Source of the DNA: Canna indica
Lineage: Eukaryota; Streptophyta; Magnoliopsida; Zingiberales; Cannaceae
DNA: 64,000 nt
NCBI GenBank assembly: GCA_034359265.1
Contig: CP136890.1
Location: forward strand, 83,973,501-84,037,500
Reading direction: 5' to 3'
The position numbers and the translations under genes are program-made. This document shows positions 45,701 through 56,518 of this stretch, piece after piece (within the stretch, counting starts at the first letter, position 1; each line of letters begins with the position of its first letter). The notes under the pieces are model-generated. The model was given only the letters and a program-made list of their open reading frames with translations. It had not been told where the DNA came from and ran no database searches.

Positions 45701-46225
45701 AAAAAAAAACAATTGATTTTGTAGGATTTCCAATTTGTTTTGGGAAGCATACAATTAGTCATTTGCATCTTCTTTTTTTGAAATCAAGCAACTTGTATTC
45801 CATTCATGGGATGCGAATAAGTTACAAATAAGGAGAATCAGTCATTAGTCATTTGCATCTTATGTTCCTTAAAAAACCAGGCATTGAGAAAGATCTAAAA
45901 AGGTGCACTAATTCAAGTAGTTACTAGGTTCTAAGATGTATTTTTTACCAGACCATGGTTCATTGGTTCCTCGCTTGCATATTGTTGCAGACGAAGGCTT
46001 GCTACTGTTTTGGTGTACCTAAAGTTTGCTGAGCACCTGCGAGAGGCTGTAACCTACATCGAGCAAGGCCATGTCAGGGTGGGACCAGATGTGGTGACAG
46101 ACCCGGCTTTTCTTGTGACAAAAAACATGGAGGACTTTGTTACTTGGGTAGACTCTTCCAAGATTAAGAGAAAGGTGATGGAGTATAATGAGAAGTTGGA
46201 TGATTACGATATGCTGAATGCTTAA
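42741..46225 (+). CDS. IMP3: IMP3, U3 small nucleolar ribonucleoprotein (SSU processome)
   Basis: IMP3 acts in the nucleolus, where it joins U3 snoRNA to the pre-18S rRNA for early pre-rRNA cleavages. Four exons at 42741-42874, 42976-43083, 45176-45250 and 45991-46225 join in frame across GT-AG introns of 101, 2092 and 740 bp and give 183 aa, the usual length of the family. The protein starts [20 protein letters not shown] and has [40 protein letters not shown], and an S4-like RNA-binding region with [20 protein letters not shown] and [20 protein letters not shown], ending [10 protein letters not shown]. No breaks were seen. It is the clearest intact housekeeping gene here. The large second intron carries no recognised insert. 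Confidence 0.95.
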
Positions 46226-47502
46226 ATTATCCGTGATCAATCCGTTAATGCCTTTTGGCTTTCCATTTATTCCATCTACTGTTGAATGGAAGTTACTAAG
46301 ATTGCCACTTTTATGCGGAATTAGATAATTTACTAAAAAATTTATTGAGCTCAGCACATACAAATTATCCCATCAAACCTTGTATGATTTGCCAATTATT
46401 TGTTTTGTTTGTTGCTGTTGAGTAATTAAGTGACAACTCCTTTGAGGTATGTGAAATTAAGAGGAGGTGATGCTCGGAATGCTAGAGTTGGTAAGATAAG
46501 AGGCAATTTGTAATTGGGCTATATCACATGCGAGCAAATAATTCTTCATTCTTTTCTGTTACTTGGGTGCGTTATTAAAGTTTTTTCAAAAAAAAATATT
46601 TTTAAAAATATTTTATACTTAAATTATCAATTAATATGATTATCTCATTATGCTATTAATTGTTTTAATAATTATATTAACAATAATCTAAGTATATATT
46701 AAGTATTTTTGAATAATAAATTTTCTAAACATATATACTAAGCCACGTTAGAAAGAAAATATTATTATTTTATATCTACTTGGTTGACTCAATTGATAAG
46801 GGGTTAAGAGTCAGTTTTGCCCTAGAACAATTGAAAATAAAGTAAAAATATTTTTAAATTCTTATTTCGTTGATTTTTATCCTTAAACAAATAAAATAAT
46901 TAAAAAATATCTTCGAACTATTAGAAATAAATAAAAATATTTTTAAATTTATTTTTTGATAAATTTTTTATTTTTAGACAAATAAAAATAATTAAAAAAT
47001 ACTAATATTTTTATCCATGTCTAAAGTCAGAAATGATTTTTTTTCTTAGAAATAAGTAAAAATAATAGTATTTTTCAACTATTTTCGTTTGTTTAAGAGT
47101 AAAAAATCTATCAAAAAAATGAGTTCAAGTGTATTTTTACTCATTTCTAATAATTCGAGAGTATTTTTTAATTATTTTCATTTGTTTAAGAATAAAAATT
47201 AATTAAAAAAATAAAATAAAAGTATTTTTTTTCTTATTTTTAATAGTTGGAGAGAAAAAAAATCAGTAAGGGGCACTGGATGACATTACATGTCTTACCT
47301 GGGATTATAATATATAAAGTAAGAGAATTATTCAATTATATATTTATAGAAATTTGGACTAAAATTAATTTTATTTTTGGCGCTCAGATTATCAATTTAA
47401 TTTTCAAAATATATAATATTAGCGAAATATAAGCAAATATAAACATACTAGAGAGGTTGTAATTTGCTATTCCTGCAATTTCGCGGTTACCGGTTTCTCG
47501 TC
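46226..47502. other. Intergenic region with a degenerate foldback repeat
   Basis: 46850-47250 repeats AAAAATATTTTTAAATT, AAACAAATAAAAATAATTAA and their inverted forms (for example TTAATTATTTTCATTTGTTT) several times, probably an old MITE. There is no gene. A TATA box for the next gene lies at the right edge. Confidence 0.55.
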
Positions 47503-47511
47503 TATATTTAG
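47503..47511 (+). promoter_or_regulatory. TATA box of the first C2H2 zinc-finger gene
   Basis: TATATTTAG, 112 bp before the ATG at 47615. The surrounding block (GCGGTT, CCGGTTTCTCG before it, TTCTGCTC after it) is conserved at the same distance in the paralogue at 54891, which supports its use as core promoter. Confidence 0.6.
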
Positions 47512-47614
47512 TTTCGTATTTCTGCTCCAATTCTACTCTGCTCGGCTTCCTTCCCTATTCCAATCTTTCTTGCACTGTCTGTGGTGCAATCTCTCCTCAA
47601 CCGCAAAGCTAGCC

Positions 47615-48259
47615 ATGAAGCCGCCGCCGGCACCTAAGAAGAAAAGAACACCACGCCGCCGCGCGTTGGTCGCTTCCCTCTCTGCATCCCCCCCAGCGGA
47701 GGACGACGCTAAGCGCCGCAGCGCGTTGGTCGCTTCCCTCTACTCTGCATCCCCCCCAGCCGAGGACGACGCTAAGCTCCGCCGCACCTCACTAGGGAAG
47801 GAGATCGCCGTCGACGACGGCCTCCTCTGCGGTACTATTAATAAAGCTTCCCCGTCGCCTGCTGATCCGCCACCGCAGCCGCCTTCCAACGTCCGGTCCT
47901 TCGAGTGCTCCATCTGCGACAAGGCGTTCCCGTCCTTCCAGGCCCTCGGGGGACACATGACCAGCCACCGCGGGAAGCGAACAGCCCCGGCTGCAGCCGG
48001 CGCCGCCGCGGCCTCGGTGGTCCAAGAAGGGGAGAAGACTCACGAGTGCTCGAAATGCGACAAGTCGTTCTCGACGGGGCAGGCGCTGGGCGGGCACATG
48101 AGGCGCCACTACGTGGGCAGCATCGTCAGCGGCGGCCGCGCCACCACGAAGAGCGCGACGACGAAGGAGACGACGGCGGCATCCTCGTCGGTGAAGAGAC
48201 GGGACTTCGACCTGAACGAGCCGGCGGAGCCGCTGAGTCCAGAGTTGGGTTGGCTTTGA
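47615..48259 (+). CDS. C2H2 zinc-finger repressor, ZAT-like, two QALGGH fingers (214 aa)
   Basis: It is a single-exon nuclear transcription factor of the plant C1-2i (ZAT) type. The start at 47615 is the first ATG; an upstream extension would need a TTG start. Residues 8-16 (KKKRTPRRR) are a likely nuclear signal. Finger 1 uses C98, C101, H114 and H118 with FQALGGH. Finger 2 uses C145, C148, H161 and H165 with GQALGGH. FDLNEPAEP at 198-206 is a DLN/EAR repression motif. An N-terminal repeat, ALVASLxxASPPAEDDAK, occurs twice (residues 17-33 and 37-54) and is absent from the paralogue at 54997. Family members repress stress-responsive genes; the specific targets are unknown. Confidence 0.9.
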   Translation: MKPPPAPKKKRTPRRRALVASLSASPPAEDDAKRRSALVASLYSASPPAEDDAKLRRTSLGKEIAVDDGLLCGTINKASPSPADPPPQPPSNVRSFECSICDKAFPSFQALGGHMTSHRGKRTAPAAAGAAAASVVQEGEKTHECSKCDKSFSTGQALGGHMRRHYVGSIVSGGRATTKSATTKETTAASSSVKRRDFDLNEPAEPLSPELGWL

Positions 48260-48857
48260 AGGAGGCCGAGTCCGAGGAGGTGTTGACTCGGTCGTCGCCA
48301 AATTAGCAGCAATTAGGACTTATTAAAACATTACTATATTCTGCGTTGATTAGTTCGTCTTGAATGCATTGTATTTGTTGATGTATAATTTTTGAGAAGT
48401 AAAGTTAGCTGATGGAACAAAGAACAAATAGTTGAATGAGCTAATAATTGTTTTAATTGATTGAGTTTGTTGGTCAGTTTTATGAGTTCGGTTGAGTACA
48501 ACTTTTTTCTTTATCAAGTTAATTACTGAGAAATGAATTAATTGATCCTTATTGAGAAGAGCATCTACCTAATTACTCAGGCTGGTGTGGCATATATCTT
48601 TTCTTGCTTTTGTGGATCCAACTTTACAAGTACAATTACTATGAAGCATAGAACATATAAATGAACCTAACATTTTTTAAAAGTGAATCTAACAATATTA
48701 ATACTACACTTAAAGCAGAAGTGAACTTGTGTTGAAACATTGAACCTAACACTTCTGCTTTAAATTCAATCTTAACAAAATTAGGTTCACTCGTGTCCTG
48801 AGCTCCACAATAATTACTATTGAGCTTGGTTCTTTCCCAAATTTTACGAGTGAGGTG
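48260..48857. other. 3' flank of the zinc-finger gene up to the copia TSD
   Basis: AT-rich sequence with a short inverted pair around AACCTAACA / TTAGGTTCA (48660-48790). No gene. AGGTG at 48853-48857 is the left copy of the copia TSD. Confidence 0.6.
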
Positions 48858-49058
48858 TATAAGGGTATAGAGCTACAGTAGCATGCAGGAGGTAAAACAA
48901 AGAAAAAATGAATTGAATTAATGAATCATAATACATAACTAAGGAGGAAATGAATGATTCATGAAAGTTGTTATTGTACTGCTCCACTCATACACTCGTA
49001 ACAACAGAGGATTCCAGAAAGTGATTAAGGTGGATGATTAAGACTGATTACTTCATTA
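48858..49058 (-). repeat. 3' LTR of the copia element
   Basis: It lacks the 39 bp containing the TATA box that is present in the other LTR (AATACATAACTAAGGAGG against AATACACAGC...GTGTAAGGAGG). It otherwise differs at only a few positions. Confidence 0.92.
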
Positions 49059-51976
49059 CGCCCCCTCAAGATAGGAGTTGAGTTGACGACTCCTATCTTG
49101 GTTTTGTGCTGATAAAACATGGTAGTATTAACTGGCTTTGTGAGAGTGTCAGCAAGCTGTTGATCAGAAGAGATATGAGCGATTTTGAGAGTGTTCTTAC
49201 TGACTTGTTCCCGCACAAAATAATAGTCAATAGCTAGATGTTTCATTCGGGTATTAAACGCCGGATTCTGAGATAAGAAAGTTGCACCAAGATTGTCGCA
49301 ATATATTGATGGAAATGTTGTGATTGGAACCTTCATTTCCTGGAGCAAATTTGTGAGCCAGTTTGATTCTGCTAGCTGCAGCATTTGCAAGTGCCCAAAA
49401 CTCAGCTTCAGTTGAAGACCGAGCAACTTGTCTCTGTTTCTTGGAGGACCAGCTGATAGGTGAGCCTCCAAGGAATGAGATATATGCTCCTGTTGATCGA
49501 TGATTGTCGGGGTCACCACCCCAATCAGAGTCAGAAAGATTTCCAAGTCAAGCTGCTTGTTTGGATTGATATGCAAGCCAAATTCCTTAGTTTCTTTGAG
49601 ATAACGTAGGAGTCTTTTGCAAGCTCTCCAATGGGATAGCTTCGGATTTTGCATGAACTGGGATAACATGTTCACAGGAAAACAAATATCAGGTCTTGTG
49701 AAACTTAAGTATTGTAATGCTCCAATCACTCGTCTGTATTCAGAAGAGTCGAATGCAGGAGATTCATCATTTAATGTCAGAGTTGTAGATGAAGACATTG
49801 GAGTTTTGATTCCTTTTGATTCCAACATATTGAACCGATGCAAGATATCAGTTGTGTATTGCCTTTGAGTGAGAATAATTCCATTATTTGCTTGACAGAC
49901 CTCAATGCCTAGAAAATAAGAAAGACGTTGCAGATCCTTGAGTGAGAACTTAGAGGCTAAGCTTAGGTATATTTCTTGAATTTTATCTGTTGATGTTCCT
50001 GTCAAAATAATGTCATCGACGTAGAGAAGAAGAAATATTTTGAAATCAACAGCTTGCATAATGAATAGAGAACTGTCAGAAACTGATCCAATGAACCCAA
50101 TAGAAGTTATGTATCTTCTAAACTCATTAAACCATGCTCTTGGAGCCTGTCGAAGACCATAGATTGCTTTATGAAGTTTGCAAACATAGTGAGGATACTC
50201 TTTATGAAGGAATCCCGGAGGTTGTGACATGTACACTTCGTCCTCGAAAGTGCCATGAAGAAAGACATTATTAACATCTAACTGAAAAATAGACCATTTG
50301 TTATATGTGGCAACTATGAGAATTAGACGGACGGTTGTAGGTTTTATAATAGGGCTAAAAGTTGATTTAAAATTAATTCCTGGTCGCTGAGAGAATCATT
50401 TAGCAACCAATCTGCCCTTGAATCTTTCAACTGATCCATCTGCATTTCTTTTAATTCAAAAATCCATTTGTTGTCGATTATGTTTTGTTGCGGACTGGGT
50501 GGAACTAAACTCCATGTATTGCTTTTTGTTAATGCAGCAAATTCTTCATTCATAGCTTGTTTCCAAGCTGGATGTTTTAAGGCTTGTCTAAATGTCTTTG
50601 GAGTATCCATGGTGAAGGAACTTTCCGCTGAGAGTGCAGTATAGTCTGTAGGATATTTCGGTTTAAATATGTTGTTTTGAGAGCGAGTAGTCATTCTTCT
50701 AGGTTGAACTTGAGGTACATGACTTGTAGTTGAGTCAGTTGACGAGGAAACAAAACCGATTTCAACCAGTGTAGTATTTTTATCAGAGGATGAGCTAGTT
50801 GAGGAATTATCTATAGGAGAGGTATCCCGTATGACACTGTCTGTAGCAAGGTTTCTTTGAATAGGAACAGAAGGTATGTCATTGTCAGTGATACCAGTAG
50901 GTTCATTCCCAGACTGAGTGTGAGCTATAAACTTAGAATTATGAAACCAATCACTATCTTCAGCTATTACTCGTGGAAGGTGAATGTCAACTTTTTGAAA
51001 TGAAAATATGTCCTCTTTGAAGACCACATGTCTTGAAATTATAACCTTTGAGGCTGATATATCCAAACACTGATATGAATGATACTTGGTAGAGTATCCA
51101 AGGTAGATACACGGTTTGGATTTAGGTTCTAATTTGTTGCTAGTGTATGGCTTCATCCAAGGATAACACAAACATCCAAATGTACGAAGTGATTTGTAAT
51201 TAGGAGGTTCATTGAATAATGCATGAAATGGTGAAGCTCCATTTAAGATGTCAGTCGGCAATCTATTAATTAAATATACTGCAGTTGAGCATGCATACGA
51301 CCAAAAATTGATAGGAATATAAGCCTGATATAACAATGTTCTAGCTGTTTCCATTATATGTCTGTGTCTGCGTTCAGCCACACTGATACGCTGCGGAGTG
51401 TATGGGGGGTGATATAAGATGTTGAATTCCTACTTCAGACAGGTAAGAACCCATAGCAATAAATTCTCCACCACCATCAGTATATAAACTTATAATTGAT
51501 GTGTTAAAATACTTTTTCACTAAAGTTTTGAACTCAATAAAGACTTGCAAAGCATCAGATTTAAATTTAAGAGGAAACAACCATGTATATTTTGTAAAAT
51601 GATCTACAAATATAATGTAGAACCTATGGCCTGTTGATGCAGTGATTGGTGAGGGTCCCCATACATCCGAATAGACAAGCTGCAATGGCTTTGAACTCTG
51701 CAATGTAGAAGCTGAGAAAGGAAGTTTGTGACTCTTGTTGCATAAGCAAGAATTACAAGGCTTTTGAATTGAGTCAGATAATGAAAGTTGATACTTTGAA
51801 ATTACTTGCTTAAGTGTTTTTATTTGAGGATGTCCAAGTCGCTGATGCCAACACTGAAGACTGACTGAAGGAGCTGCAGTAAGGTAAGCTGAAGTCTTGA
51901 TGTCATCAGGCCATTCATAGATATTGCCTTTATTTAGGTCGTGTGCTAGCACTGTTCCTGTTCTCAGATCCTTCAC
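49025..51976 (-). pseudogene. Copia pol: integrase, reverse transcriptase, RNase H
   Basis: The GAG-pre-integrase HHCC region appears as WHQRLGHPQIKTLKQVI and CNSCLCNKSHKLPF. The integrase core has YSDVWGPS, LYTDGGGEF and AERRHRHIMETA, matching the D, D and E positions. Reverse transcriptase has WSIFQLDVNNVFLHG, AIYGLRQAPRAWF and the active site YVDDIILTG. RNase H has [14 protein letters not shown] and DQQLADTLTKPV near the end. Breaks occur at about 51375, where an integrase frameshift follows AAYQCG, and between 50344 and 50236. Order INT-RT-RH defines copia. Confidence 0.88.
49059..49070 (-). other. Copia polypurine tract
   Basis: Minus-strand CTTGAGGGGGCG directly precedes the 3' LTR, where the plus-strand primer is expected. 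Confidence 0.75.
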
Positions 51977-52041
51977 AGATCCTTCACAGTAAAATAGTGA
52001 GGAAAGAACTCAGTTGATACACTATTTTGAGTACAAAACTG

Positions 52042-53216
52042 CTACACAGAGATTAAGTTTATGTGTATTGCTGGAGCATAAAGCACATTATTTAAAGTAA
52101 ACTTATGATTTCCATAAATAACTGAAGCGTTACCAGTTTGATGAATTTTAATACCTTTGTCATCACCTAACACAATGTTATCATCTCCAGTATAATCTGA
52201 AGTGGATTGTAGAGTTTGATTGTCACTGGTTATATGGTGCGATGCACCTGAGTCCATCACCCAATTGGTAGGATTGAATCGAGTAGCGAAATTAGCTTGA
52301 GCCTCTTCAAGATTATGTGATCGAGACCTGCAAACTCGCGCAGTATGGCCAGGTCTATCACATAGTTGACAAAAGATTGATGGCATGTTATTATTGTTAA
52401 CAGGAGGTCTCCAGTTCGTAGCACCATTTGGAACAGGAGATCGACGCCAATTGTTATAATTGTTCTGAGTCCAATTGCGTCTATTGTTACTGGTGTTAGA
52501 CTGTTTTGATGATGTTTTCGATTTATTTATGTATTGAGCAGTAATAGATGTCTTGTCCTGTTTATGCAATAGGAAAGCTTCGTGACCACAAAGCTTATCA
52601 AAGAGTTCCTCAAGAGTTATGTTTGTATCGCGCGATCTTATCGCAGCGCTAATATGATCATATTCCGAACCTAAACCAGCAAGGATCTTGATAACAAGAG
52701 CCGTTTTCGGAAGCGGAGAATTGGCAATCGCTAGTTCATCAGCAATTGCTCTAACTTCATTAAAGTATTCAGAAATAGATTTAAATCCTTTTGTCAAGCG
52801 AGAGAGTTTATCTTGAAGAGAAAATACCCGGGATTGCGATTTATCGCATATTGACAAGCAGTTTTCTGCCATGCGACGGAAGCTATGGATGACGAAGCGA
52901 TCAGAGGAGCAATGGTGGGATCAACAGAAGCCATAAGAGCATGTCTGATGAGCCCATCTTGCCGTAGCCACACATCCTTCAGAGTTGGATCTGTATCGAG
53001 AGGGCAGGGAAGGGATTCATCAATGTAGGGGATGAGACCATACCCTAGTAGAAGAAGATCGAACTGCGCCTTCCAGATCGAGTAATTGTTCTCAGTGAGC
53101 TTGATTGGTATTTGAGTGGCTGAGTTGAAAGTGATGATTTGCCCAGCTTGCAGCAATGGATTTATGACGCCAGGATTTGCAGGATGAACATTCATGGAAG
53201 CATTACTATCAGCCAT
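52042..53216 (-). pseudogene. Copia gag and protease
   Basis: The frame starts at 53216 with MADSNASMNVHPANPGVINP. The gag region has LTENNYSIWKAQFDLLLLGY. After a frameshift near 52860 come LTKGFKSISEYFNEVRAIAD and LAGLGSEYDHISAAIRSRDT, then the zinc knuckle CQLCDRPGHTARVC (CX2CX4HX4C). The aspartic protease active site follows, WVMDSGASHHIT. The frame stops near 52042. The copy cannot make an intact polyprotein. Confidence 0.87.
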
Positions 53217-53269
53217 GGATCGAATGGAAATGAGAAAGATGAGATGGAAGACTGGTTAGAGCGTATGCG

Positions 53270-53281
53270 GCTCTGATACCA
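53270..53281 (-). other. Copia primer-binding site
   Basis: TGGTATCAGAGC directly abuts the 5' LTR. It is the standard copia site complementary to the 3' end of initiator methionine tRNA. Confidence 0.9.
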
Positions 53282-53521
53282 TATAAGGGTATAGAGCTAC
53301 AGTAGCATGCAGGAGGTAAAACAAAGAAAAAATGAATTGAATTAATGAATCATAATACACAGCTATTTATAGCTTTTAAATACAATATCATCCCTACACG
53401 TGTAAGGAGGAAATGAATGATTCATGAAAGCTGTTATTGTACTGCTCCACTCATACACTCGTAACAACAGAGGATTCCAGAGAGTGATTAAGGTGGATGA
53501 TTAAGACTGATTACTTCATTA
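53282..53521 (-). repeat. 5' LTR of the copia element
   Basis: Full-length LTR. On the minus strand CTATAAATAG (about 53363-53372) is a good TATA box for the genomic transcript. Confidence 0.92.
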
Positions 53522-53526
53522 AGGTG

Positions 53527-54890
53527 AAGGTTATGTATCTCTCCATATTATTTTCCTCTCGCGCGTGGATATACATTGAGTATATAGGTAAGTAAACATA
53601 ATAGATTTATTATCCATATTTATTCACTCACTTTCATATTCACTCATTCATCTCCATATTGTAATTATGTCTTTATGGCTAGGAGGTGCAAGCAAGACGG
53701 CAAGAGTGATAGCTAGTTAGACGAGGATCTACAATTTGCGAGGCACAAATTAATATTATAATTTAATTTAACGGTTGAATTTTTAGTTTAATAAAAACTA
53801 ACCTAAGTTATTTATTTTAAAAAAAAAGCTCAAGTAAAGATCACTCCCGTTCCATCAGCTGAATGGAAAATGGTGCAAAGGACCATTGATCTTACATTCC
53901 TCGTCCTTACCAAAGCAAGGATATATTCCCCTGAGTGTAAGTAATTTTATTCAAATCTTTCAAAGGTTCAACAAATACAAAAACAAATGAATCATTGTCA
54001 ATTGTCTATCTACTATTATTACTTATATTAGTATCATATCTATACTCTTTTAAAAATAATAATATTAGTGGTGAGATCTAGACTTACATAGCATCTTAGG
54101 TATCGCTTGCGTGATAATTTGCTCTATATATGTGCACCATGTATAAAGTCAACATGAATTAGCGTTATCTTCATTAAGCTAGTCACAGTTAACAGAATTT
54201 AGCTTGGGTATATTATTTTTGTATCATTTTTAATAACCTCAAAAATATTTTAGCTCCAAAATAAACGATATGATCATTTTAATTAGTATCCTAGTGAAAA
54301 TCTCAAGAGCGTTTTAATACTTTTTCCCTAAGATAAAAAAAATATTTTCATGTCTCATTTATGTATATATCAAACCCTCACCACTTACATGTTTTCCTAT
54401 TTTTATTCTCTTTTATGGTATATTTCTCTCAATCTTTAACTATAACTAATTAATTGAAGATTAGAACAAACTCCTAAATTATCGTTCTTTTATTCTCAGA
54501 GTTAAAATTATTGCACCTTGCATTAGAAAGAATGATTTGCCAACACTTTTGTAATATTTTTCCCAACCAAAAGAATGAATATTAATTAATTTTACTATGA
54601 ACATAAATTAAGTATATATTAACTTAGTTCTTTTTTAAATTTTAATAAGTAAATTTTTTAATAGTTAAAAAGAATATTATATATTACGTAGCAAGCAGAG
54701 ACTGAGTAAATGGATGGTATTTAAGTTAAAATAATATCTTTTATGTAATAATTAAGAAAAATAATGTCTGGTTTTGTTAAAATGAAGCTTAATTTTCGAT
54801 AGCATAACAAAAAATATATTTTATATATTCTCGGAGTCGGTTACGGAATTCCTACTCTTCCGCGCGCGGTTCGCCGGTTTCTCGACCGCC
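53527..54890. other. Intergenic region upstream of the second zinc-finger gene
   Basis: AT-rich with no gene recognised. 53527-53580 continues the sequence interrupted by the copia element. The promoter of the next gene begins near 54840. Confidence 0.55.
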
Positions 54891-54899
54891 TATATATTT
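54891..54899 (+). promoter_or_regulatory. TATA box of the second C2H2 zinc-finger gene
   Basis: TATATATTT, 106 bp before the ATG at 54997. It shares the flanking CCGGTTTCTCG block and a following TTCTGCTC with the promoter of the paralogue. Confidence 0.6.
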
Positions 54900-54996
54900 C
54901 CGACTTCTGCTCGCTCTACTCCGCTTTGCCTCCTCCCGATATATTCTTGCCGTGCCGAGATATATAGCTGGGCAATCTGTCGTCAACCTCGAAGCA

Positions 54997-55401
54997 ATGA
55001 GTATGCCGCCGGCGTCGGCGCCTTCCGAGGTTCTGTCCTTCGTGTGCCTCATCTGCGGCAAGGCGTTCGCGTCCTACCAGGCCCTCGGCGGGCACCAGAC
55101 TCTGCACCGCATGAGTAAGAAGCGAACAGCCCCGGCGGCAGCTGTCTCCGGCTCAGTGGTCGCAGAAGGGAACGAGAAGGCTTACGGGTGCTGCGAATGC
55201 GGCAAGTCGTTCTCGACGGGGCAGGCGCTGGGCGGGCACATGAGGCGCCACTACAAGGGCCGCGGCAGCATTGTAATTTGCGGCGCCGGCCGCCACGTCA
55301 CGACGCCGAAGGAGACGGCGCCGGTGGCGTCTTCCGAAGTGAAGAAGAAACTGGACTTCGACCTGAACGAGCCGGCGGAGCCGGAGATGGATTGGATTTG
55401 A
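54997..55401 (+). CDS. C2H2 zinc-finger repressor, ZAT-like, two QALGGH fingers (134 aa)
   Basis: Tandem paralogue of the gene at 47615. The ATG at 54997 begins MSMPPASAPSEVLSFVCLIC; reading further upstream would need a GTG start. Finger 1 uses C17, C20, H33 and H37 (YQALGGH). Finger 2 uses C65, C68, H81 and H85 (GQALGGH). FDLNEPAEP at 121-129 is the DLN/EAR repression motif. It lacks the 80-residue N-terminal extension of its neighbour and is therefore a short form of the family. Promoter sequence, finger linker (KKRTAPAAA) and C-terminus are shared, so this is a recent local duplication. The copia element and AT-rich sequence now separate the pair by about 6.7 kb. Confidence 0.9.
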   Translation: MSMPPASAPSEVLSFVCLICGKAFASYQALGGHQTLHRMSKKRTAPAAAVSGSVVAEGNEKAYGCCECGKSFSTGQALGGHMRRHYKGRGSIVICGAGRHVTTPKETAPVASSEVKKKLDFDLNEPAEPEMDWI

Positions 55402-56518
55402 AGGGGAGGCCAAGTCGGCGGCGGAGGAGGTGTTGACTACTCCGTACGTACGTCCGTCTTTGGCAGATTAAAAATTGCAGCAAAAAGAAAATATTTGTTC
55501 TTTTTTTAATGCATTTTAATTTTTTATGTATAATTTTTTTTAAGCGATAGTGAGGGTAATTGTAAAATTTGCCCCCTTTTTTTTGTTTTAAAGTTGAGTG
55601 CGTCGAAATTGTCGATTCACTTCAAAAGTTTTGAGATGTCGTAAACTTGGCTGATGGAATAAAAGATTAGTTGATTAATTTTTGGCGAGTTTGATGACGT
55701 ACATATTTTTAATCGACTTAGTTTTTGAGAAGAGAATTAATTGGTTCTGAACCGAACCGGAGAGGTCGACTTGTTGTTTTTGTTAATTATCAATATGCAA
55801 GATTTTTTAAACAAATTTGGAGATATATCTCTTTGTTTTGTTTATCAATATTAATGATTTTTTGTTGGTCATATATAGATGTTCAGGGATCTGCGACAGA
55901 CGCGATTCGATTGTCGTCGCAATGTATTTGTGTCGACTTCTTCTATGTCGTCACAAAAACAATATGGCTTTTGGAGATGATTAATTTTTTAGTAGTGTAA
56001 TATTGACGAAGATTCTAGTGCATGATAAATCATAAATTATTATATATTCAAGTATACCATAGTCATCACTAAAATATATAAACTAAATGCTTTTATATTG
56101 TGGAAAAAGAATTTTAAAAAATAATTGGATGAATGATATTTTTGACTTTAATTGATACCTACTGAAAACAAGTAAAGATACCTTCGAAGTGCTTTAATTG
56201 ATATCTTCCCGTTTATGTATACTATTTTTCATTCATCTATATAATGTTTAGAGGACTTGAATCAAAATATACTTATTTTTCTTAATATTTTACTTTTAGT
56301 TTTTATTAACCATTATAAATATGTAAAATTTTGTTAAATGATTAAACAATACAATTTATAAATTAAATAATCAAATGAAAAATAATAATTAAGATAATTA
56401 AATTTAAAAAATATTTCACCCGTTGTCATTAGTGAAATTCCAACCGAGAAAGGAGTGGCAAGATAGGTATCATAACAATTAACAAGGTTCAAGTACCTCA
56501 AAGATGATTCAAGCAGGA
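55402..56518. other. 3' flank and intergenic sequence, no gene
   Basis: AT-rich. A short ORF at 55725-56000 has no recognisable product. Confidence 0.5.

Larger units (their letters stand above)
48858..53521 (-). mobile_element. Ty1/copia LTR retrotransposon, 4.66 kb, with 5-bp TSD
   Basis: AGGTG flanks both ends (48853-48857 and 53522-53526). The LTRs are 201 bp (48858-49058) and 240 bp (53282-53521). They are nearly identical except for a 39-bp deletion in the left one, which points to a recent insertion. In element orientation (minus) the LTR starts TAATGAAG and ends CTTATA, so the termini are TA...TA, not TG...CA. A primer-binding site and a polypurine tract abut the LTRs. Gag and pol domains follow in copia order but are broken by frameshifts and stops. 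Length, short LTRs and gag type suggest the Ale/Retrofit lineage (inference). Confidence 0.93.

Noticed and set aside
47570..47614. 15-codon N-terminal extension of the first zinc-finger gene
   Set aside because: It would begin with TTG. The first ATG is at 47615 and the spacing from the TATA box fits that start.
47740..48312. Minus-strand ORFs antisense to the first zinc-finger gene
   Set aside because: They reflect high GC at third codon positions and have no homology or gene structure.
54952..54996. 15-codon N-terminal extension of the second zinc-finger gene
   Set aside because: It would begin with GTG. The ATG at 54997 matches the position of the start in the paralogue.
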